A stretch of 64,000 nt of DNA from Geobacter sp. (lineage in GTDB: Bacteria; Desulfobacterota; Desulfuromonadia; Geobacterales; Geobacteraceae), in the NCBI GenBank assembly GCA_016177775.1, contig JACOUQ010000013.1, positions 1 to 64,000 of the forward strand, in the 5' to 3' direction. The notes beneath the pieces were generated by a model. That model made no database searches, had not been told where the DNA came from, and saw nothing but the letters and a program-made list of their open reading frames with translations. Made by a program: the position numbers and the translations under genes. Positions 1-10,686 of this stretch are shown here, in pieces. Positions within the stretch are counted from its first letter, which is position 1. Every line of letters begins with the position of its first letter.

Positions 1-140
1 CCGCGTATATCAGAATGATCAAACGTCGCCAATAGGTTCTGCCCCGGCATATGCCCTGGAATATACGTACCAGCATAACCGCTTGCAAAAGCGAACAGGA
101 GAGCTTTTTTCTTCTTGACAACTGACAACCATATCAGGCT

Positions 141-175
141 GTAGCTCGTAGGTAAACCAGCAACCTACGGCCTAC
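141..175. repeat. Hairpin at the thiC 3' end
   Basis: Arms 141-153 (GTAGCTCGTAGGT) and 163-175 (ACCTACGGCCTAC) pair at 11 of 13 positions around a 9-nt loop. The right arm overlaps the thiC stop codon at 172-174. On the minus strand the arm reads as two 7-bp units (GTAGGCC, GTAGGTT). A second 7-bp pair (TTGACAA, CTGACAA) lies at about 115-128. It may stabilise or end the thi transcript, but there is no clean U-tract. Confidence 0.5.
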
Positions 176-1476
176 ACGCTACTAGCCGTTTTCTCCATAG
201 CGTCGTCCATCACCTTGTAGGCGCAGAACTCGCCGCACATGGTGCAGGCGCCGTGATCGGCGACACCTGACTCTGCCCTGAGCCGGCGCGCCTTCTCCGG
301 GTCGAGGGCCAGGGAGAACTGCCCCTCCCAGTCGAGCTTCTTGCGGCACTTCGCCATCCGGATGTCACGGTCGATTGCCCCCTTCACCCCCTTGGCGATA
401 TCCGCCGCGTGTGCGGCGATGCGGGAGGCAATCACCCCTTCGCGAACGTCTTCCACCGTGGGGAGGCGCAGGTGCTCGGAGGGGGTGACGTAGCAGAGGA
501 AGTCGGCGCCGGCGGAGGCGGCGATGGCGCCGCCGATGGCGCAGGTGATATGGTCGTAGCCTGGAGCAATATCGGTGACGAGCGGTCCCAGGACATAGAA
601 CGGCGCCCCGTGGCAGAGGCGTTTCTGCAGCAGGATGTTCGCTTCGATCTGGTTGATGGGCACATGCCCCGGCCCCTCGATCATTACCTGCACTCCGGCA
701 GCCTGCGCCCGCTGGGTCAGCTCCCCCAGCAGGATCAGCTCATGGATCTGCGCCCGGTCGGTGGCGTCCGCCAGGCAGCCGGGACGGAATCCGTCGCCGA
801 GCGACAGGGTCATGTCGTACTCCCTGACAATCTCCAGCAGCCTGTCGAAGTGCTCGAACAGGGGATTTTCCATGTTGTTGTGCGCCATCCACTCCACGGT
901 GAAGGCGCCGCCGCGGGAGACCACGTCCATCAGCCTCCCCTCGTTCTTCATCCTCTCCACTGTGCCGCGGGTCACGCCGCAATGGACGGTGATGAAATCG
1001 ACGCCGTCTTCGGCGTGCTTGATGATCCCCTCGAAGATGTCGTCCACGGTCATGTCGACGATGGCCTTCTTTTTAGTGCGTACAGCGTCCAGCGCCGCCT
1101 GGTAGAGCGGGACGGAGCCGATGCAGGCATTGGTCTCGGCGATGATTGCCCGGCGGATCTCGTCCACCGGACCGCCGGTGGAGAGGTCCATGATGGCGTC
1201 CGCGCCGTGTTTCACGGCAACCCTGGCCTTCTCCAGTTCCTTGGAGATGTCCAGGTCGTCGGCCGACGAGCCGATGTTGGCATTGACCTTGGTCCGCAGC
1301 CCTTTTCCCACTGCCAGCGGTCGGCCGTTTTTGTGCTTTATGTTGTGGCAGATTATGACGGTTCCTGCCGCTATCCCTTCCCGGATGAGCTCGGGGGCAA
1401 CTCCCTCTGCGAGGGCCGCCTCCTTCATCTTGTCGGTGATGATCCCCTGGCGGGCGTAGTCAAGCTGAGTCTTCAT
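172..1476 (-). CDS. thiC: Phosphomethylpyrimidine synthase ThiC
   Basis: ThiC is the cytoplasmic radical-SAM enzyme that rearranges aminoimidazole ribotide into the HMP-P pyrimidine of thiamine. The 434-residue protein belongs to the short ThiC type (the E. coli enzyme is over 600 residues). The cluster-binding cysteines are at the C-terminus (ACTMCGEFC, about residues 410-418), spaced CX2CX3C. A conserved core motif is [10 protein letters not shown]. The ATG start is preceded by AGGAG on the minus strand. It is the second gene after thiED (41-nt gap), and both should be controlled by the TPP riboswitch upstream of thiED. Confidence 0.95.
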   Translation of the reverse strand: MKTQLDYARQGIITDKMKEAALAEGVAPELIREGIAAGTVIICHNIKHKNGRPLAVGKGLRTKVNANIGSSADDLDISKELEKARVAVKHGADAIMDLSTGGPVDEIRRAIIAETNACIGSVPLYQAALDAVRTKKKAIVDMTVDDIFEGIIKHAEDGVDFITVHCGVTRGTVERMKNEGRLMDVVSRGGAFTVEWMAHNNMENPLFEHFDRLLEIVREYDMTLSLGDGFRPGCLADATDRAQIHELILLGELTQRAQAAGVQVMIEGPGHVPINQIEANILLQKRLCHGAPFYVLGPLVTDIAPGYDHITCAIGGAIAASAGADFLCYVTPSEHLRLPTVEDVREGVIASRIAAHAADIAKGVKGAIDRDIRMAKCRKKLDWEGQFSLALDPEKARRLRAESGVADHGACTMCGEFCAYKVMDDAMEKTASSV

Positions 1477-1517
1477 GTGACTGCTCCTTGTTCACAAATC
1501 GTTTCACATTTTACTTT

Positions 1518-2990
1518 TCACGAGATTTCCATCTCCCGGGAGGCGAGAAAATGATTCACCGGACCATGTCCTTTGCCAAGGGGCCTGGAAAGCCTGATTG
1601 CGCTTGTAATGAATTCCTTGGCCTTGGCTATGGCGGCAGGAAGCGGTATTCCCTGGGCAAGGAAGGTGGCGATGGCCGAGGCATAGGTGCAGCCGGTGCC
1701 GTGGGTGAAGCTGGTGAATACCCTCTCGGCGGGAAACCGCGTGAATCTCAGGCCATCGAAGAGAATATCCACCGATTCCCGTCCGGGGAGATGCCCTCCT
1801 TTGAGAAGGACGTTTTTGGCACCCCATTTGTGCAACGAGCGGGCGGCTTCCCGCATGCCGCTTTCGTCGGTGATGGTAAGCCCGGTAAGGCGCTCCGCCT
1901 CGGGGATGTTCGGGGTAACAAGGTAGCTGAGCGGGAGCATATGCTCGATGAACGCCTGCACGGCATCACCGTCGCTCAGCGAAGTTCCGCCTTTGGCCAC
2001 CATTACCGGGTCGGTGACCACCAACCGCTTCCGGTATTCTCTGAGCTTGTCCGCCAGGGTCTCGGTGATCTGCGCCGAATGGAGCATGCCTGTCTTGACC
2101 ACGTCCACCGGGATGTCGGAAAGCACGGCGTCTAGCTGCTCCGCGACAAAGGAGGGAGGGAGGCTGTGGATTCCGGTGACGCCCCGCGTATTCTGGGCTG
2201 TGAGGGCGGTGATCACAGAGGCGCCGTAGCTTCCCAGAAGCGTTATGGTCTTGATGTCGCCCTGGATGCCGGCGCCGCCGCCGGAATCGCTCCCTGCCAC
2301 CGTAAGTACCGCCCCCCGCGGCATATCCTTCCGGCGGTTGAAAAGCACCAGGAGCTCGGCCGCAGCAAGTGCCGGGTCCGGCGCATCCATTATCGACGAG
2401 ATAACGGCAATGGCGTCGGCGCCAGCATCGATGACCCGGCAGGCATTGCCATGGGTGATCCCGCCGATGGCCACGATCGGAATGGAGATTCTGTCACGCA
2501 GCGCCGCAAGGGCTTCGGGGCCGGGCAGATGCACGATCTCTTTGCTGGCAGTCGGATACATGGAGCCGAAACCTATGTAATTCGCCCCTTCCGTCTCGGC
2601 CTGCATGGCCTCAGCCTGGTTGTGCGTCGAGACGCCGATCAGTTTGTCCGGGCCCAGCAGGCGGCGGGCTTCGGTTACGGACCCGTCGTTCTGGCCCAGG
2701 TGCACACCGTCCGCGTCCAGTTCCTTTGCCAGACGCAGGTCGTCGTTTACGATGAAAGCAGCACCATAGGCTTCGCAGAGCTGCTTGATCTCCAGCCCTT
2801 CGGCAAACTTTGCATCGTAATTCTTATGTTTGTTCCGGTACTGCAGTACGGTCACCCCGCCGCTCAGGGCCGCCTCCACCTTCTCCTTCAGGTGGTCGCC
2901 ATGGTCGGTGATGAGGTAAAGTCCCTGTATTGCAAATCTGGAAGGTTCTCTGTTGACCACCAGTCGCATCAGGTGTGGTTTGCTGTCCAT
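1518..2990 (-). CDS. thiED: Bifunctional ThiE-ThiD thiamine biosynthesis protein
   Basis: This is a fusion of thiamine-phosphate synthase (ThiE, about residues 20-215, with YLITDHGD and VDAGADAIAVISS) and HMP/HMP-P kinase (ThiD, about residues 225-490, with VAGSDSGGGAGIQGD). It phosphorylates HMP-P to HMP-PP and joins it to thiazole phosphate to give thiamine phosphate. I place the start at the ATG at 2990, which has an AGG-type site about 8 nt upstream. A TTG at 3008 would add six residues. It is first in the minus-strand thiED-thiC operon. The stop codon lies in a short 7-bp-periodic stretch (GTGAAAA, GTAAAAT, GTGAAAC) that fills the gap to thiC. Confidence 0.93.
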   Translation of the reverse strand: MDSKPHLMRLVVNREPSRFAIQGLYLITDHGDHLKEKVEAALSGGVTVLQYRNKHKNYDAKFAEGLEIKQLCEAYGAAFIVNDDLRLAKELDADGVHLGQNDGSVTEARRLLGPDKLIGVSTHNQAEAMQAETEGANYIGFGSMYPTASKEIVHLPGPEALAALRDRISIPIVAIGGITHGNACRVIDAGADAIAVISSIMDAPDPALAAAELLVLFNRRKDMPRGAVLTVAGSDSGGGAGIQGDIKTITLLGSYGASVITALTAQNTRGVTGIHSLPPSFVAEQLDAVLSDIPVDVVKTGMLHSAQITETLADKLREYRKRLVVTDPVMVAKGGTSLSDGDAVQAFIEHMLPLSYLVTPNIPEAERLTGLTITDESGMREAARSLHKWGAKNVLLKGGHLPGRESVDILFDGLRFTRFPAERVFTSFTHGTGCTYASAIATFLAQGIPLPAAIAKAKEFITSAIRLSRPLGKGHGPVNHFLASREMEIS

Positions 2991-3075
2991 AAAATTACCT
3001 GCCTTCAAGACAAAAAAGCCGCGACAAAAGTCACGGCTCCCTGGATATGCTCCGGATGCTGGTTTCTTTTGGCCG

Positions 3076-3290
3076 CTTTCCTACGCCGGTGTCAACCGGA
3101 TCAGGTTCAAAGGGTTCCCTTGGCGGGGAACGCCACTTTTGGGCAATTTCGTCGTCAGGCTTCGTGCTCACTTGTGCGGCGTAGCGCTGCTACGCCTCCG
3201 CGTTCCCGCTCGCCTTCCTAGAACTTGCCGCAAAATTGTCGTTCCCTGACTTTGCGTCGGGTCTCAGTTCTTGCGAACTCCCCCAGCTGG
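3076..3290 (-). ncRNA. TPP (THI-box) riboswitch with enlarged P3 arm
   Basis: On the minus strand the 3' half carries the diagnostic CCCTTTGAACCTGATC followed by GGTTGACACCGGCGTAGG (about 3116-3079). The 5' half has CTGAGA at about 3266-3261, preceded by a GTTCGCAAGAAC stem-loop. Between them GGGAACG (3246-3240) pairs with CGTTCCC (3132-3126), extending P3. About 107 nt are enclosed, including a perfect 8-bp hairpin (GGCGTAGC/GCTACGCC, 3178-3196). It lies directly upstream of thiED and should repress it when TPP is abundant. Core motifs are clear; outer limits are approximate. Confidence 0.9.
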
Positions 3291-3309
3291 CTTGTCAAAC
3301 AATGGTGTA

Positions 3310-3338
3310 AACGTACCGGAACTTTTACGGAAAGTCAA
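3310..3338 (-). promoter_or_regulatory. Possible sigma-70 promoter for the TPP riboswitch and thi operon
   Basis: On the minus strand, TTGACT at 3338-3333 is followed after 17 nt by TACGTT at 3315-3310, about 20-30 nt upstream of the riboswitch. The -35 box is good and the -10 box is weak, so this is only a placement suggestion. Confidence 0.35.
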
Positions 3339-3396
3339 CGGCTTTTGGGGGGATTTGGGCTTTACACCGGCTCGACGAACGTGGTAGAAAAATATT

Positions 3397-4527
3397 ATGG
3401 AAAGTCGTCCGACATTCGCGGAAATTGACCTGTCAGCGCTTCGGCACAACTACCGGCAGGTGCGGGAGGTGGTGCCGCAATGGTGCGATATTCTCGCGGT
3501 CGTCAAGGCGGATGCCTACGGCCACGGGTTCATGGACATCGCCGCCGAACTGGACCGGCTCGGGGTCAATGCGTTCGGGGTAGCCTTCCTGGCCGAGGGG
3601 ATTCAACTGCGCAAGGCGGGGATCGACCGTCCTGTCCTCCTTCTGGGCGGAGTGTATCCGGGCCAGGAGCGCAAATGCATCGGCTTCAACCTCTCCACCG
3701 CGGTATTCTCGCTGGAGCAGGCACGGGTGCTGGACGAGACGGCTGCCAGGCTCTACCGGAAGGCCAGGATCCATCTGAAGGTGGACACCGGGATGGGACG
3801 GCTCGGCATCCCCCACGATGAGGCGGCTGATTTCCTCAAAGAGTTGCAGCGGCTGAAGCATATAGAGCTTGAGGGGATCATCTCCCATTTTGCCTCAGCG
3901 GATGAGTTGGACGAGAACGGCCGGAGCTACACCGACCGGCAGGCAAACCGTTTCGAGGCGGTGGTGCGGGAGGCGAAGGCCCAGGGGTTTGCCCCCCGCT
4001 ACATCCACATTGCCAACAGCGCCGCTGCATTCAGCCGGCAATTCTCTTTCTGCACACTGGTGCGTCCCGGCATCGTCCTGTATGGCGCCCTCCCGTCGGC
4101 TGACTTTGCGGGGAAGCTGGATATCCGTCCTGTCATGCACCTGAAAAGCCGGGTTGCCATGCTCAAATTGGTGGAGCCTGGGGTGAGTATCAGCTATGCC
4201 AGGCGCTACGTGTCCGAGCGACCGACGTTCATCGCCAGCGTGCCGGTCGGTTATGCCGACGGATACTCCCGAGCCCTCACCAACCGGGGAGAGGCGCTCA
4301 TACGCGGCCGACGCGCCAAGGTGGCCGGCACCATATGCATGGACTGGATCATGCTGGATGTGACCGACATCCCGGGAGTCGCTGTGGGGGATGAGGTGGT
4401 CCTGCTCGGCTGTGACAGCCAGGGGAACTGTGTGCGGGCCGAGGAGCTGGCCGAATGGGCCGGCACGATTCCGTACGAGATTTTCTGCGGTATCAGCAAG
4501 CGGGTGCCGCGGGTGTATGTTTCCTGA
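3397..4527 (+). CDS. alr: Alanine racemase
   Basis: This PLP enzyme interconverts L- and D-alanine for peptidoglycan. The 376 residues match the family length. The PLP-binding lysine lies in [10 protein letters not shown] (about residue 37) at the start of a TIM barrel. The second catalytic base is the Tyr of the ISYARRY segment near residue 268. The C-terminal beta domain includes [14 protein letters not shown]. It is divergent from the thi operon and 45 bp before the first TMTC-like gene. Confidence 0.95.
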   Translation: MESRPTFAEIDLSALRHNYRQVREVVPQWCDILAVVKADAYGHGFMDIAAELDRLGVNAFGVAFLAEGIQLRKAGIDRPVLLLGGVYPGQERKCIGFNLSTAVFSLEQARVLDETAARLYRKARIHLKVDTGMGRLGIPHDEAADFLKELQRLKHIELEGIISHFASADELDENGRSYTDRQANRFEAVVREAKAQGFAPRYIHIANSAAAFSRQFSFCTLVRPGIVLYGALPSADFAGKLDIRPVMHLKSRVAMLKLVEPGVSISYARRYVSERPTFIASVPVGYADGYSRALTNRGEALIRGRRAKVAGTICMDWIMLDVTDIPGVAVGDEVVLLGCDSQGNCVRAEELAEWAGTIPYEIFCGISKRVPRVYVS

Positions 4528-4572
4528 TTACATGCTTACTGTTGAATTTTTGAAAGGTACCAGCTTTCCCGC

Positions 4573-6198
4573 ATGAGTCCAAGCAAATTAAAAATTGCAT
4601 ATGCCGGAAAATCCGAACTGTGGCTGCATATGGCTGTACTGCTTGTTCTTGTCGTTGCAACCTATTTCCATTCACTGGAGAACGGTTTCAATATTGACGA
4701 CGCACAGCTCGTCAAAAACAACACAGCCGTTCACGGTTTCACCGTCGCAAATATCCGGCAAATGTTCACAACTGTTTCAAACGGCCTTGAATACCTGCCG
4801 GTCAGGGATATTACCTACGCACTTGATTTCACTGTGTTTGGGCCGAATCCGTCAGGATTCCATTTTTCCAACCTCATTTACTACTTCATTGCTTGTGCGG
4901 CCCTCTATCTTTTTTTACGCCGCATGTTCGTTCGTTGGTCGATACCGGGCGGGACAGCATTGTTGGCAGTTTCGCTGTACGCCCTTCATCCCATGCATGT
5001 CGAGTCGGTCGCAGGGATAGCCCAGAGAAAAGACCTCGTATCGGGACTTCTCTTCTTCCTGAGTCTTCATCAATTTCTGCTTTACAAGGAGCAGGGCAAT
5101 GTGGTGCGATATATAACCTCATTTTTACTGTTTCTGCTGGCCCTGTTTGGGAAAGCGACAGTTATTTCATTGCCCTTTCTTATTCTCACCCTTGATTTTT
5201 TTGCTGATGATTTTCGCGAAACATTCGACAGAAAACTGCTACGCGCCTCTCCGTATGTGGCGGCATCAACCCTTTATTCCATCATTCAGTCGAGGATTTT
5301 TGCAGCAAATGATGTACTCATCAATGCCTTTGACAGCACATTTTTCGAGCGACTTGCTACCGCAGCCGAAGCGGTCTTTTTTTATCTGAAAATGCTTGTC
5401 GTTCCTTATCCGCTTTTTATTTACCGGACGTTCGACATTGAACGGCAACCGCTCGGCCTTGTCGCAATAGCCTCTTTTGTCGGGACTGCCCTTCTTCTAT
5501 GGCTTGCCTTTCGTTTCCGATCTCGAAATCCGCTGCTTTCTTTCTGTATATTCTGGTTTCTGATCACACTTGTTCCTGTTGTCGGGCTTGTTCCGAGCGG
5601 GACAATCGTAGCAGATCGCTATCTTTTCCTCCCCTCGGCTTCCTACTGCGTAGCGGCAAGCTACGGAGTGTTCAAGATTTCCGACTTGCCGAAGGGAAGG
5701 ATTATTGCCGTATCCTTTGTTCTGCTCCTGGTCTCTAGCTATTTTTGGATATCATTTCAACGTATCCCCGACTGGAAAGACTCCCTCACCCTTTTTCATG
5801 CGAATATTCGGCAGGGTTCGCGCGACCCGTTTCATTACTGGATTGTTGGGCGTGCTTATTACAATCGGGGTAATTATAACGAGGCTTTCGGTTATTTCGA
5901 GGTGGCTAAAAAATTGCATTCACCATATGCCACTGATTATGCAGTACTGAAGGCTTATTACTTCATTAAAAAAGATGATGTCGCGACAGCTGTCGCATGG
6001 CTGGAGAGCATAAACAGGCCGGACAAGTTGGATATTCTTGATGTTGCTTATCTATATGGCGTAGTTGCGGCAATCAACGGCGACACGGTGAAATCGCGGG
6101 AATATTACGATAGGGCCTTGGAAGGGAAAACACAGTTGCGTATTTTCAGCCGGCACGATGTGAACAGAGCTGTCGGCTTATTGGGTGGTCTTCAGTGA
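4573..6198 (+). CDS. TMTC-like GT-C membrane protein with C-terminal TPRs (paralog 1)
   Basis: This 541-residue inner-membrane protein starts with one TM helix, then a periplasmic loop with NGFNIDD (Asp42-Asp43), the position where GT-C glycosyltransferases keep acidic catalytic residues. [22 protein letters not shown] and GKATVISLPF follow, the arrangement seen in PMT/TMTC O-mannosyltransferases. About ten TM helices are followed by PDWKDSLTL and a TPR-like C-terminal region (about residues 410-540). The likely role is transfer of a sugar from a polyprenyl carrier to protein or glycan; donor and acceptor cannot be read. It is the first of five closely similar copies in 12 kb, with lower GC than alr. 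Confidence 0.75.
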   Translation: MSPSKLKIAYAGKSELWLHMAVLLVLVVATYFHSLENGFNIDDAQLVKNNTAVHGFTVANIRQMFTTVSNGLEYLPVRDITYALDFTVFGPNPSGFHFSNLIYYFIACAALYLFLRRMFVRWSIPGGTALLAVSLYALHPMHVESVAGIAQRKDLVSGLLFFLSLHQFLLYKEQGNVVRYITSFLLFLLALFGKATVISLPFLILTLDFFADDFRETFDRKLLRASPYVAASTLYSIIQSRIFAANDVLINAFDSTFFERLATAAEAVFFYLKMLVVPYPLFIYRTFDIERQPLGLVAIASFVGTALLLWLAFRFRSRNPLLSFCIFWFLITLVPVVGLVPSGTIVADRYLFLPSASYCVAASYGVFKISDLPKGRIIAVSFVLLLVSSYFWISFQRIPDWKDSLTLFHANIRQGSRDPFHYWIVGRAYYNRGNYNEAFGYFEVAKKLHSPYATDYAVLKAYYFIKKDDVATAVAWLESINRPDKLDILDVAYLYGVVAAINGDTVKSREYYDRALEGKTQLRIFSRHDVNRAVGLLGGLQ

Positions 6199-6269
6199 TG
6201 ACTAACTCGATTGGCCCATTGAATCAGTGGCGCGGATGCATCTGTCTGCGTAATAACGAGGCAAAGTAG

Positions 6270-7937
6270 ATGCAGGATAAAATATTGAATTATTCGCTGA
6301 ACTCAAGTCGATGGGTACATCTGCTGATTGTTGCTGTCCTTATTGTCATTACGTATCATTCAGCTGTAACTAACGGGTTCAACGTAGATGACGGCGCATT
6401 GCTTACGCAAAACGCTTCAGTTCATGGGCTTTCAGTCTCCAACTTGAAGCAGCTGTTCACGTCGGTTCCGAACGAGTTGGAATACTTGCCGGTCAGGGAT
6501 GTTTCATACGCGATCGAATATTCTGCATGGGGCCTCAAACCTTTCGGTTATCACATTTCGAATATCGCATATTTCATTCTCGTTTGCTCACTTGTATATG
6601 TCTTCGTCGAGCGGCTTGCTAACGGCGGAATCCCGGAGGCCAAAAGCCTGGCGCTATTTACAGCGGTTCTGTTTGCCGTGCATCCGGTGCATGTGGAAGT
6701 TGTAGCGGGGATAGCTCAACGAAAAGACGTATTAGCAGCACTGTTTCTTCTGCTAAGCCTTTATTTTTATTCGCGCTTTCGAGAAACATCCCGGGCACGC
6801 CTTTATTGGGCGGCTCTAGGTGCTTTTGTGCTTGCGCTCTTTTCCAAGGCATCGGCGGTCACGCTGCCATTCCTTGTGTTAGGGCTCGATGCCTATTGGC
6901 CACGCACGGACAAAGCCCGATGGCGGGAGCCTATTTTCAGAGCCATCCCGTTTTTTCTTATTGCCGTCATCTATACGGTTTTCCAAAGCGCCGTGTTGCT
7001 GAAAACAGGTGTGATTACCAGCCAGAAAGCATTTTCTCCATTTGAACGCCTGATGCTTCTGCCCGCGTCTGTCACTTACTATCTCAAGATGCTTACAATC
7101 CCAACCCACCTTTATTGGATTCACCCATTTGTTGCAGACCGTCCAGGAATCGTCCCCGCATTTTATGCCGAAATTGCAATGGTCGTCATTCTGTGTGCAG
7201 CCGCCTGGTATCTTCGACGGAAATTGCCAATTGCCGGTTTTGCCATTTATTGTTTTTTAGCTACCGTATTGCCGGTCTCTGGACTCGTTCCCACCACTGG
7301 TGTAATAGTTGCCGATCGTTATCTGTTTATCCCTTCACTCGGGTTTTGCATATTCCTTGCGTATATTGTGCACCGGTGCTGGCTGTACAATGTGCAGAGC
7401 CGTATTGTTAGCGTAATTGCCCTGATCGCGCTGGTTTCTGGGTATGCCGCCATTTCGCTGAAACGGGTTCCAGATTGGAGGGACGAGGTGTCCCTTCATC
7501 TGTCCAATATTCGGGATTTCCCCGCCATTGGAACCGACCCCGGACTCAAGCTTCTCAAAGCCCGTCTGTATGTGCTGACGGCAAAGGCCTGTTACGCGAA
7601 AAAGAGAAAAGCGGAAGCCTTCGGGTATTTGGAAGAAGCGGTCAGGCTGGACCCCTCGCGGGGGCTAGATGCTGCAATATTCGCGGCGAGTGAAGCGTAT
7701 TTTGCCCGGAATCTTGATGAAGCCCTGAGGGTACTCGATAATATCTCGGCATTCAATAAAAGCGACATTTTCGAGGTGAATTTCCTCTACGGCAAGGTAC
7801 TGTATGCAAAAGGTGACTATGTCGGGGCACGGAGAAGCTTCGAACATGCTTTGACCAGCAAGCACGATCTTGGTCTAATATCGGTCAGTCGCCGCACGAT
7901 CGTTGCGCAGCTTGAATCTTTCGGGAAAGAACGGTGA
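6270..7937 (+). CDS. TMTC-like GT-C membrane protein with C-terminal TPRs (paralog 2)
   Basis: This 555-residue protein has the same architecture as its upstream neighbour: N-terminal TM helix, NGFNVDD (Asp40-Asp41), [29 protein letters not shown], multiple TM helices, and a C-terminal helical repeat region with [14 protein letters not shown]. The [12 protein letters not shown] loop is shared by all five copies of this group. The wecB start codon lies one base after its stop. Function is inferred from fold and motif order only. Confidence 0.75.
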   Translation: MQDKILNYSLNSSRWVHLLIVAVLIVITYHSAVTNGFNVDDGALLTQNASVHGLSVSNLKQLFTSVPNELEYLPVRDVSYAIEYSAWGLKPFGYHISNIAYFILVCSLVYVFVERLANGGIPEAKSLALFTAVLFAVHPVHVEVVAGIAQRKDVLAALFLLLSLYFYSRFRETSRARLYWAALGAFVLALFSKASAVTLPFLVLGLDAYWPRTDKARWREPIFRAIPFFLIAVIYTVFQSAVLLKTGVITSQKAFSPFERLMLLPASVTYYLKMLTIPTHLYWIHPFVADRPGIVPAFYAEIAMVVILCAAAWYLRRKLPIAGFAIYCFLATVLPVSGLVPTTGVIVADRYLFIPSLGFCIFLAYIVHRCWLYNVQSRIVSVIALIALVSGYAAISLKRVPDWRDEVSLHLSNIRDFPAIGTDPGLKLLKARLYVLTAKACYAKKRKAEAFGYLEEAVRLDPSRGLDAAIFAASEAYFARNLDEALRVLDNISAFNKSDIFEVNFLYGKVLYAKGDYVGARRSFEHALTSKHDLGLISVSRRTIVAQLESFGKER

Positions 7938-7938
7938 T

Positions 7939-9069
7939 ATGAAGAAAGTTCTAACCATTTTCGGCACTCGACCGGAAGCGATCAAAATGGCGCCGGTGAT
8001 CAGTAAACTTCGTGAATATCCCGAGGTTTTCCGCAGCCGGGTGTGCGTGACCGCCCAGCACCGAGAGATGCTGGACCAAGTGCTGGACCTCTTCGGCATA
8101 CGGCCTGACTATGATCTGGACATCATGAAACCGGGGCAGGATCTCTACGACGTCACCTGCGGGGTCCTGACGGGCCTGAGGAAGGTCCTGACCGATGAGA
8201 AGCCGGACATTGTTCTTGTGCACGGAGACACTACCACTACAATGGCCGCCAGTCTCGCTGCCTTTTACCGGCGCATCCCGGTCGGTCACGTGGAGGCCGG
8301 CCTTCGCACCCATGACAAGTACGCCCCGTTTCCCGAGGAGATCAACCGCCGTGTGGCCGGCTGCGTAGCCGACTATCATTTCGCTCCTACCCCGGCTGCT
8401 CGTTGCAATCTGCTGGGGGAGGGGGTCCCCCCCGAATCTGTATTCGTGACTGGCAACACGGTTATAGATGCGCTTTTTTCCATAATTGGACGCATTCAGC
8501 ATGATTCTCCCTTGCTGGAGCGCCTTGCCGGGCGATTCCCTTTTCTTGATCCTGCGAAAAGGCTAGTACTGGTGACCGGCCACCGCCGGGAAAACTTCGG
8601 CACCGGCTTCGAGAACATCTGCCGCGCCCTGGCCGACCTGGCCGGCAGGTATCCGGAAGTGCAGATCCTTTACCCGGTCCACCTCAATCCCAATGTACGG
8701 GAACCTGTGCAACGGCTTCTCGGCGGGGAACGATTTCCAAATGTTCACCTCATCGAACCGGTGGAGTATCTCCCGTTTGTCTATCTCATGAACCGGGCCT
8801 TTCTGATCATCACCGACTCCGGCGGGGTGCAGGAAGAGGCGCCTTCTCTTGGCAAGCCGGTACTCGTCATGAGGGAAACGACCGAGCGGCCGGAGGCTGT
8901 GGAAGCCGGGACTGTGCGGTTGGTCGGCACAGACCGGGAAAAGATCGTGAACGAAAGCGTTCGTCTCCTGGATGACACGGAGGCATACCGGAGCATGGCT
9001 CAGGCAGGCAATCCATACGGCGACGGCTTGGCGGCGGATCGGATAGTGGAAGTCCTGCGCAGGATTTAG
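7939..9069 (+). CDS. wecB: UDP-N-acetylglucosamine 2-epimerase (non-hydrolysing)
   Basis: This enzyme epimerises UDP-GlcNAc to UDP-ManNAc for surface polysaccharide. The 376 residues equal the usual WecB length. Visible motifs are the N-terminal [45 protein letters not shown], and the UDP-binding [19 protein letters not shown] start at the ATG at 7939, one base after the previous stop; an upstream in-frame codon would add 12 non-conserved residues inside the preceding gene. It is tightly packed between two membrane-protein genes. Confidence 0.93.
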   Translation: MKKVLTIFGTRPEAIKMAPVISKLREYPEVFRSRVCVTAQHREMLDQVLDLFGIRPDYDLDIMKPGQDLYDVTCGVLTGLRKVLTDEKPDIVLVHGDTTTTMAASLAAFYRRIPVGHVEAGLRTHDKYAPFPEEINRRVAGCVADYHFAPTPAARCNLLGEGVPPESVFVTGNTVIDALFSIIGRIQHDSPLLERLAGRFPFLDPAKRLVLVTGHRRENFGTGFENICRALADLAGRYPEVQILYPVHLNPNVREPVQRLLGGERFPNVHLIEPVEYLPFVYLMNRAFLIITDSGGVQEEAPSLGKPVLVMRETTERPEAVEAGTVRLVGTDREKIVNESVRLLDDTEAYRSMAQAGNPYGDGLAADRIVEVLRRI

Positions 9070-10635
9070 ATGGTTATGGAGAATTTCATAAATAAGAAAT
9101 TTCCGGTTTTTTCTGTACAGGTTTCCGTATTGGAGAAATCCCTTTGTTTCTGCTTGCTGGCAGTGATGTTCTGTTTTTTTACCACTCCGATCGAAGACGG
9201 GGACCTGTTCTGGCACCTGAAAACAGGGGAGTGGATCTGGCAGAACCGGACATTGCCCGTTCAAGACCTCTTTTCTTATACTGTTTCCGACATAAATCCG
9301 TTCAGGCCGGGTTCCGGAAGGGTAAGGTTCATTCTGCAGCAGTATTGGCTGGGCCAGGTTTGCCTTTTCCTGGTCTGGAAGGCGCTGGGTTATACTGGGA
9401 TCATACTTCTCAGGGCAGCGACCTATACAACGATTCTTGCTATAATTTTCTTCTGGATGCGCCGGAAAGGGGGTGGCGCAGCGCCTCTCCTGTTTTCATT
9501 CCTGACAGGGACCATCCTTCTGACCTTCCCCAGCGAACGTCCGCAACTGTTCACCTTTCTGTTCATGCCGGTCTGCCTGTATCTCCTGGAACGGGTCAGG
9601 AGCGACGACCGGATAGTTCCCGCAGGAGCGCTGCTTCCTCTTCTCATGCTGGTGTGGGCCAACATGCACGGCGGATATATCCTTGGCGTAGTCCTCATAT
9701 CCTTTTATCTGCTGTTCGAATTTCTCGGCTTCGCGGGAAAGAAGAGGCAAAAGCCCGGCTGGCCGAGAGTTGCGGTGCTTCTGTTGGCCTTGGCCGCAGC
9801 AGGGGCGAATCCATGCGGATATGACGCATTCCGTGAAGCGGTCGGCACACTTCCCGCTTACAGTTCGGTTGTACAGGAAAACGCCTCGCCGTTCACTGCC
9901 GCCATCCGGTACCATTTCTATTATCCAGGGTACTGGCTTTTCCTGGCGATAGCAACGGGAGTCACGGTCTGGCGATGCAAGGAATTCCCCCCGGTTCACC
10001 TTCTTATCATTCTGTTCCTTGCGGTTTTGTCACTGACAAGTTCACGCTACATGCCCTTTCTACTCATGACAGCACCGCTGCTGGCCGGCCATGTAAGGGA
10101 ACCTGGAGCCCGCCATAAATGGGTGATAGTTGCTGTGCTCCTTGCCGTCTGGGCGGTAACCGTCAAGCCAAAGAGGCTCTTTAACTTTGGCCCGATCCAT
10201 TTCTTTCCTGACAAGGCCGTCCGGTTTTTGCAGGAAAACCGTCCTGCGCCTCAACTGTTCAATTTCTATTATTGGGGGGGATACCTCATATGGAACCTGC
10301 CGGAATACAAGGTTTTCGTCGACGGCCGGGCATTGGTGGAAGAGGTTGTCGTCGTCTATAACAAGGCACTTTATACCGATGAATGGCGGACAGTCCTCGA
10401 TGCTAACGGGGTCAACACAGTCCTGTTGCCGGCAGTTGACATGATGAATGGCAGCCTTTTCCCCTTGGCTTTGAACTTACTTCGGGACAATGAATGGAAA
10501 CTGGTGTACAACAACTATCTTTCCATGGTTTTCGTAAGGGACATTGCCTCGAATGCGCAGATAATAAGAAGTCATTCCATCAACAAGTCCGAAGTCTTTC
10601 AGGCGCTGCTACAATATGGCGCAACGAGGCAGTGA
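9070..10635 (+). CDS. Polytopic membrane protein, GT-C-like
   Basis: The 521 residues contain about ten hydrophobic segments. After the first TM helix, EDGDLFWHLKTGEWI (residues 42-56) matches the acidic D-x-D-x-x-WHLxxG pattern of a large family of GT-C-like bacterial membrane proteins. Near the C-terminus YWGGYLIWNLPEYKVFVDGR (about residues 396-415) is a second hallmark of the same family. The substrate is unknown. The start codon directly follows the wecB stop, suggesting translational coupling and a role in the same glycan pathway. It is not a close relative of the TMTC-like paralogs. Confidence 0.65.
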   Translation: MVMENFINKKFPVFSVQVSVLEKSLCFCLLAVMFCFFTTPIEDGDLFWHLKTGEWIWQNRTLPVQDLFSYTVSDINPFRPGSGRVRFILQQYWLGQVCLFLVWKALGYTGIILLRAATYTTILAIIFFWMRRKGGGAAPLLFSFLTGTILLTFPSERPQLFTFLFMPVCLYLLERVRSDDRIVPAGALLPLLMLVWANMHGGYILGVVLISFYLLFEFLGFAGKKRQKPGWPRVAVLLLALAAAGANPCGYDAFREAVGTLPAYSSVVQENASPFTAAIRYHFYYPGYWLFLAIATGVTVWRCKEFPPVHLLIILFLAVLSLTSSRYMPFLLMTAPLLAGHVREPGARHKWVIVAVLLAVWAVTVKPKRLFNFGPIHFFPDKAVRFLQENRPAPQLFNFYYWGGYLIWNLPEYKVFVDGRALVEEVVVVYNKALYTDEWRTVLDANGVNTVLLPAVDMMNGSLFPLALNLLRDNEWKLVYNNYLSMVFVRDIASNAQIIRSHSINKSEVFQALLQYGATRQ

Positions 10636-10686
10636 AGATTTTGATGATGGCTCTGTTTTCAGATTTTTTTTGAATAGGAGGCAGCT

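Noticed and set aside
409-1554. Long plus-strand open frame opposite thiC
   Set aside because: It is the antisense shadow of a high-GC gene: composition is Gly/Asp/His/Arg-rich, no family motif is visible, and thiC on the other strand has clear catalytic motifs.
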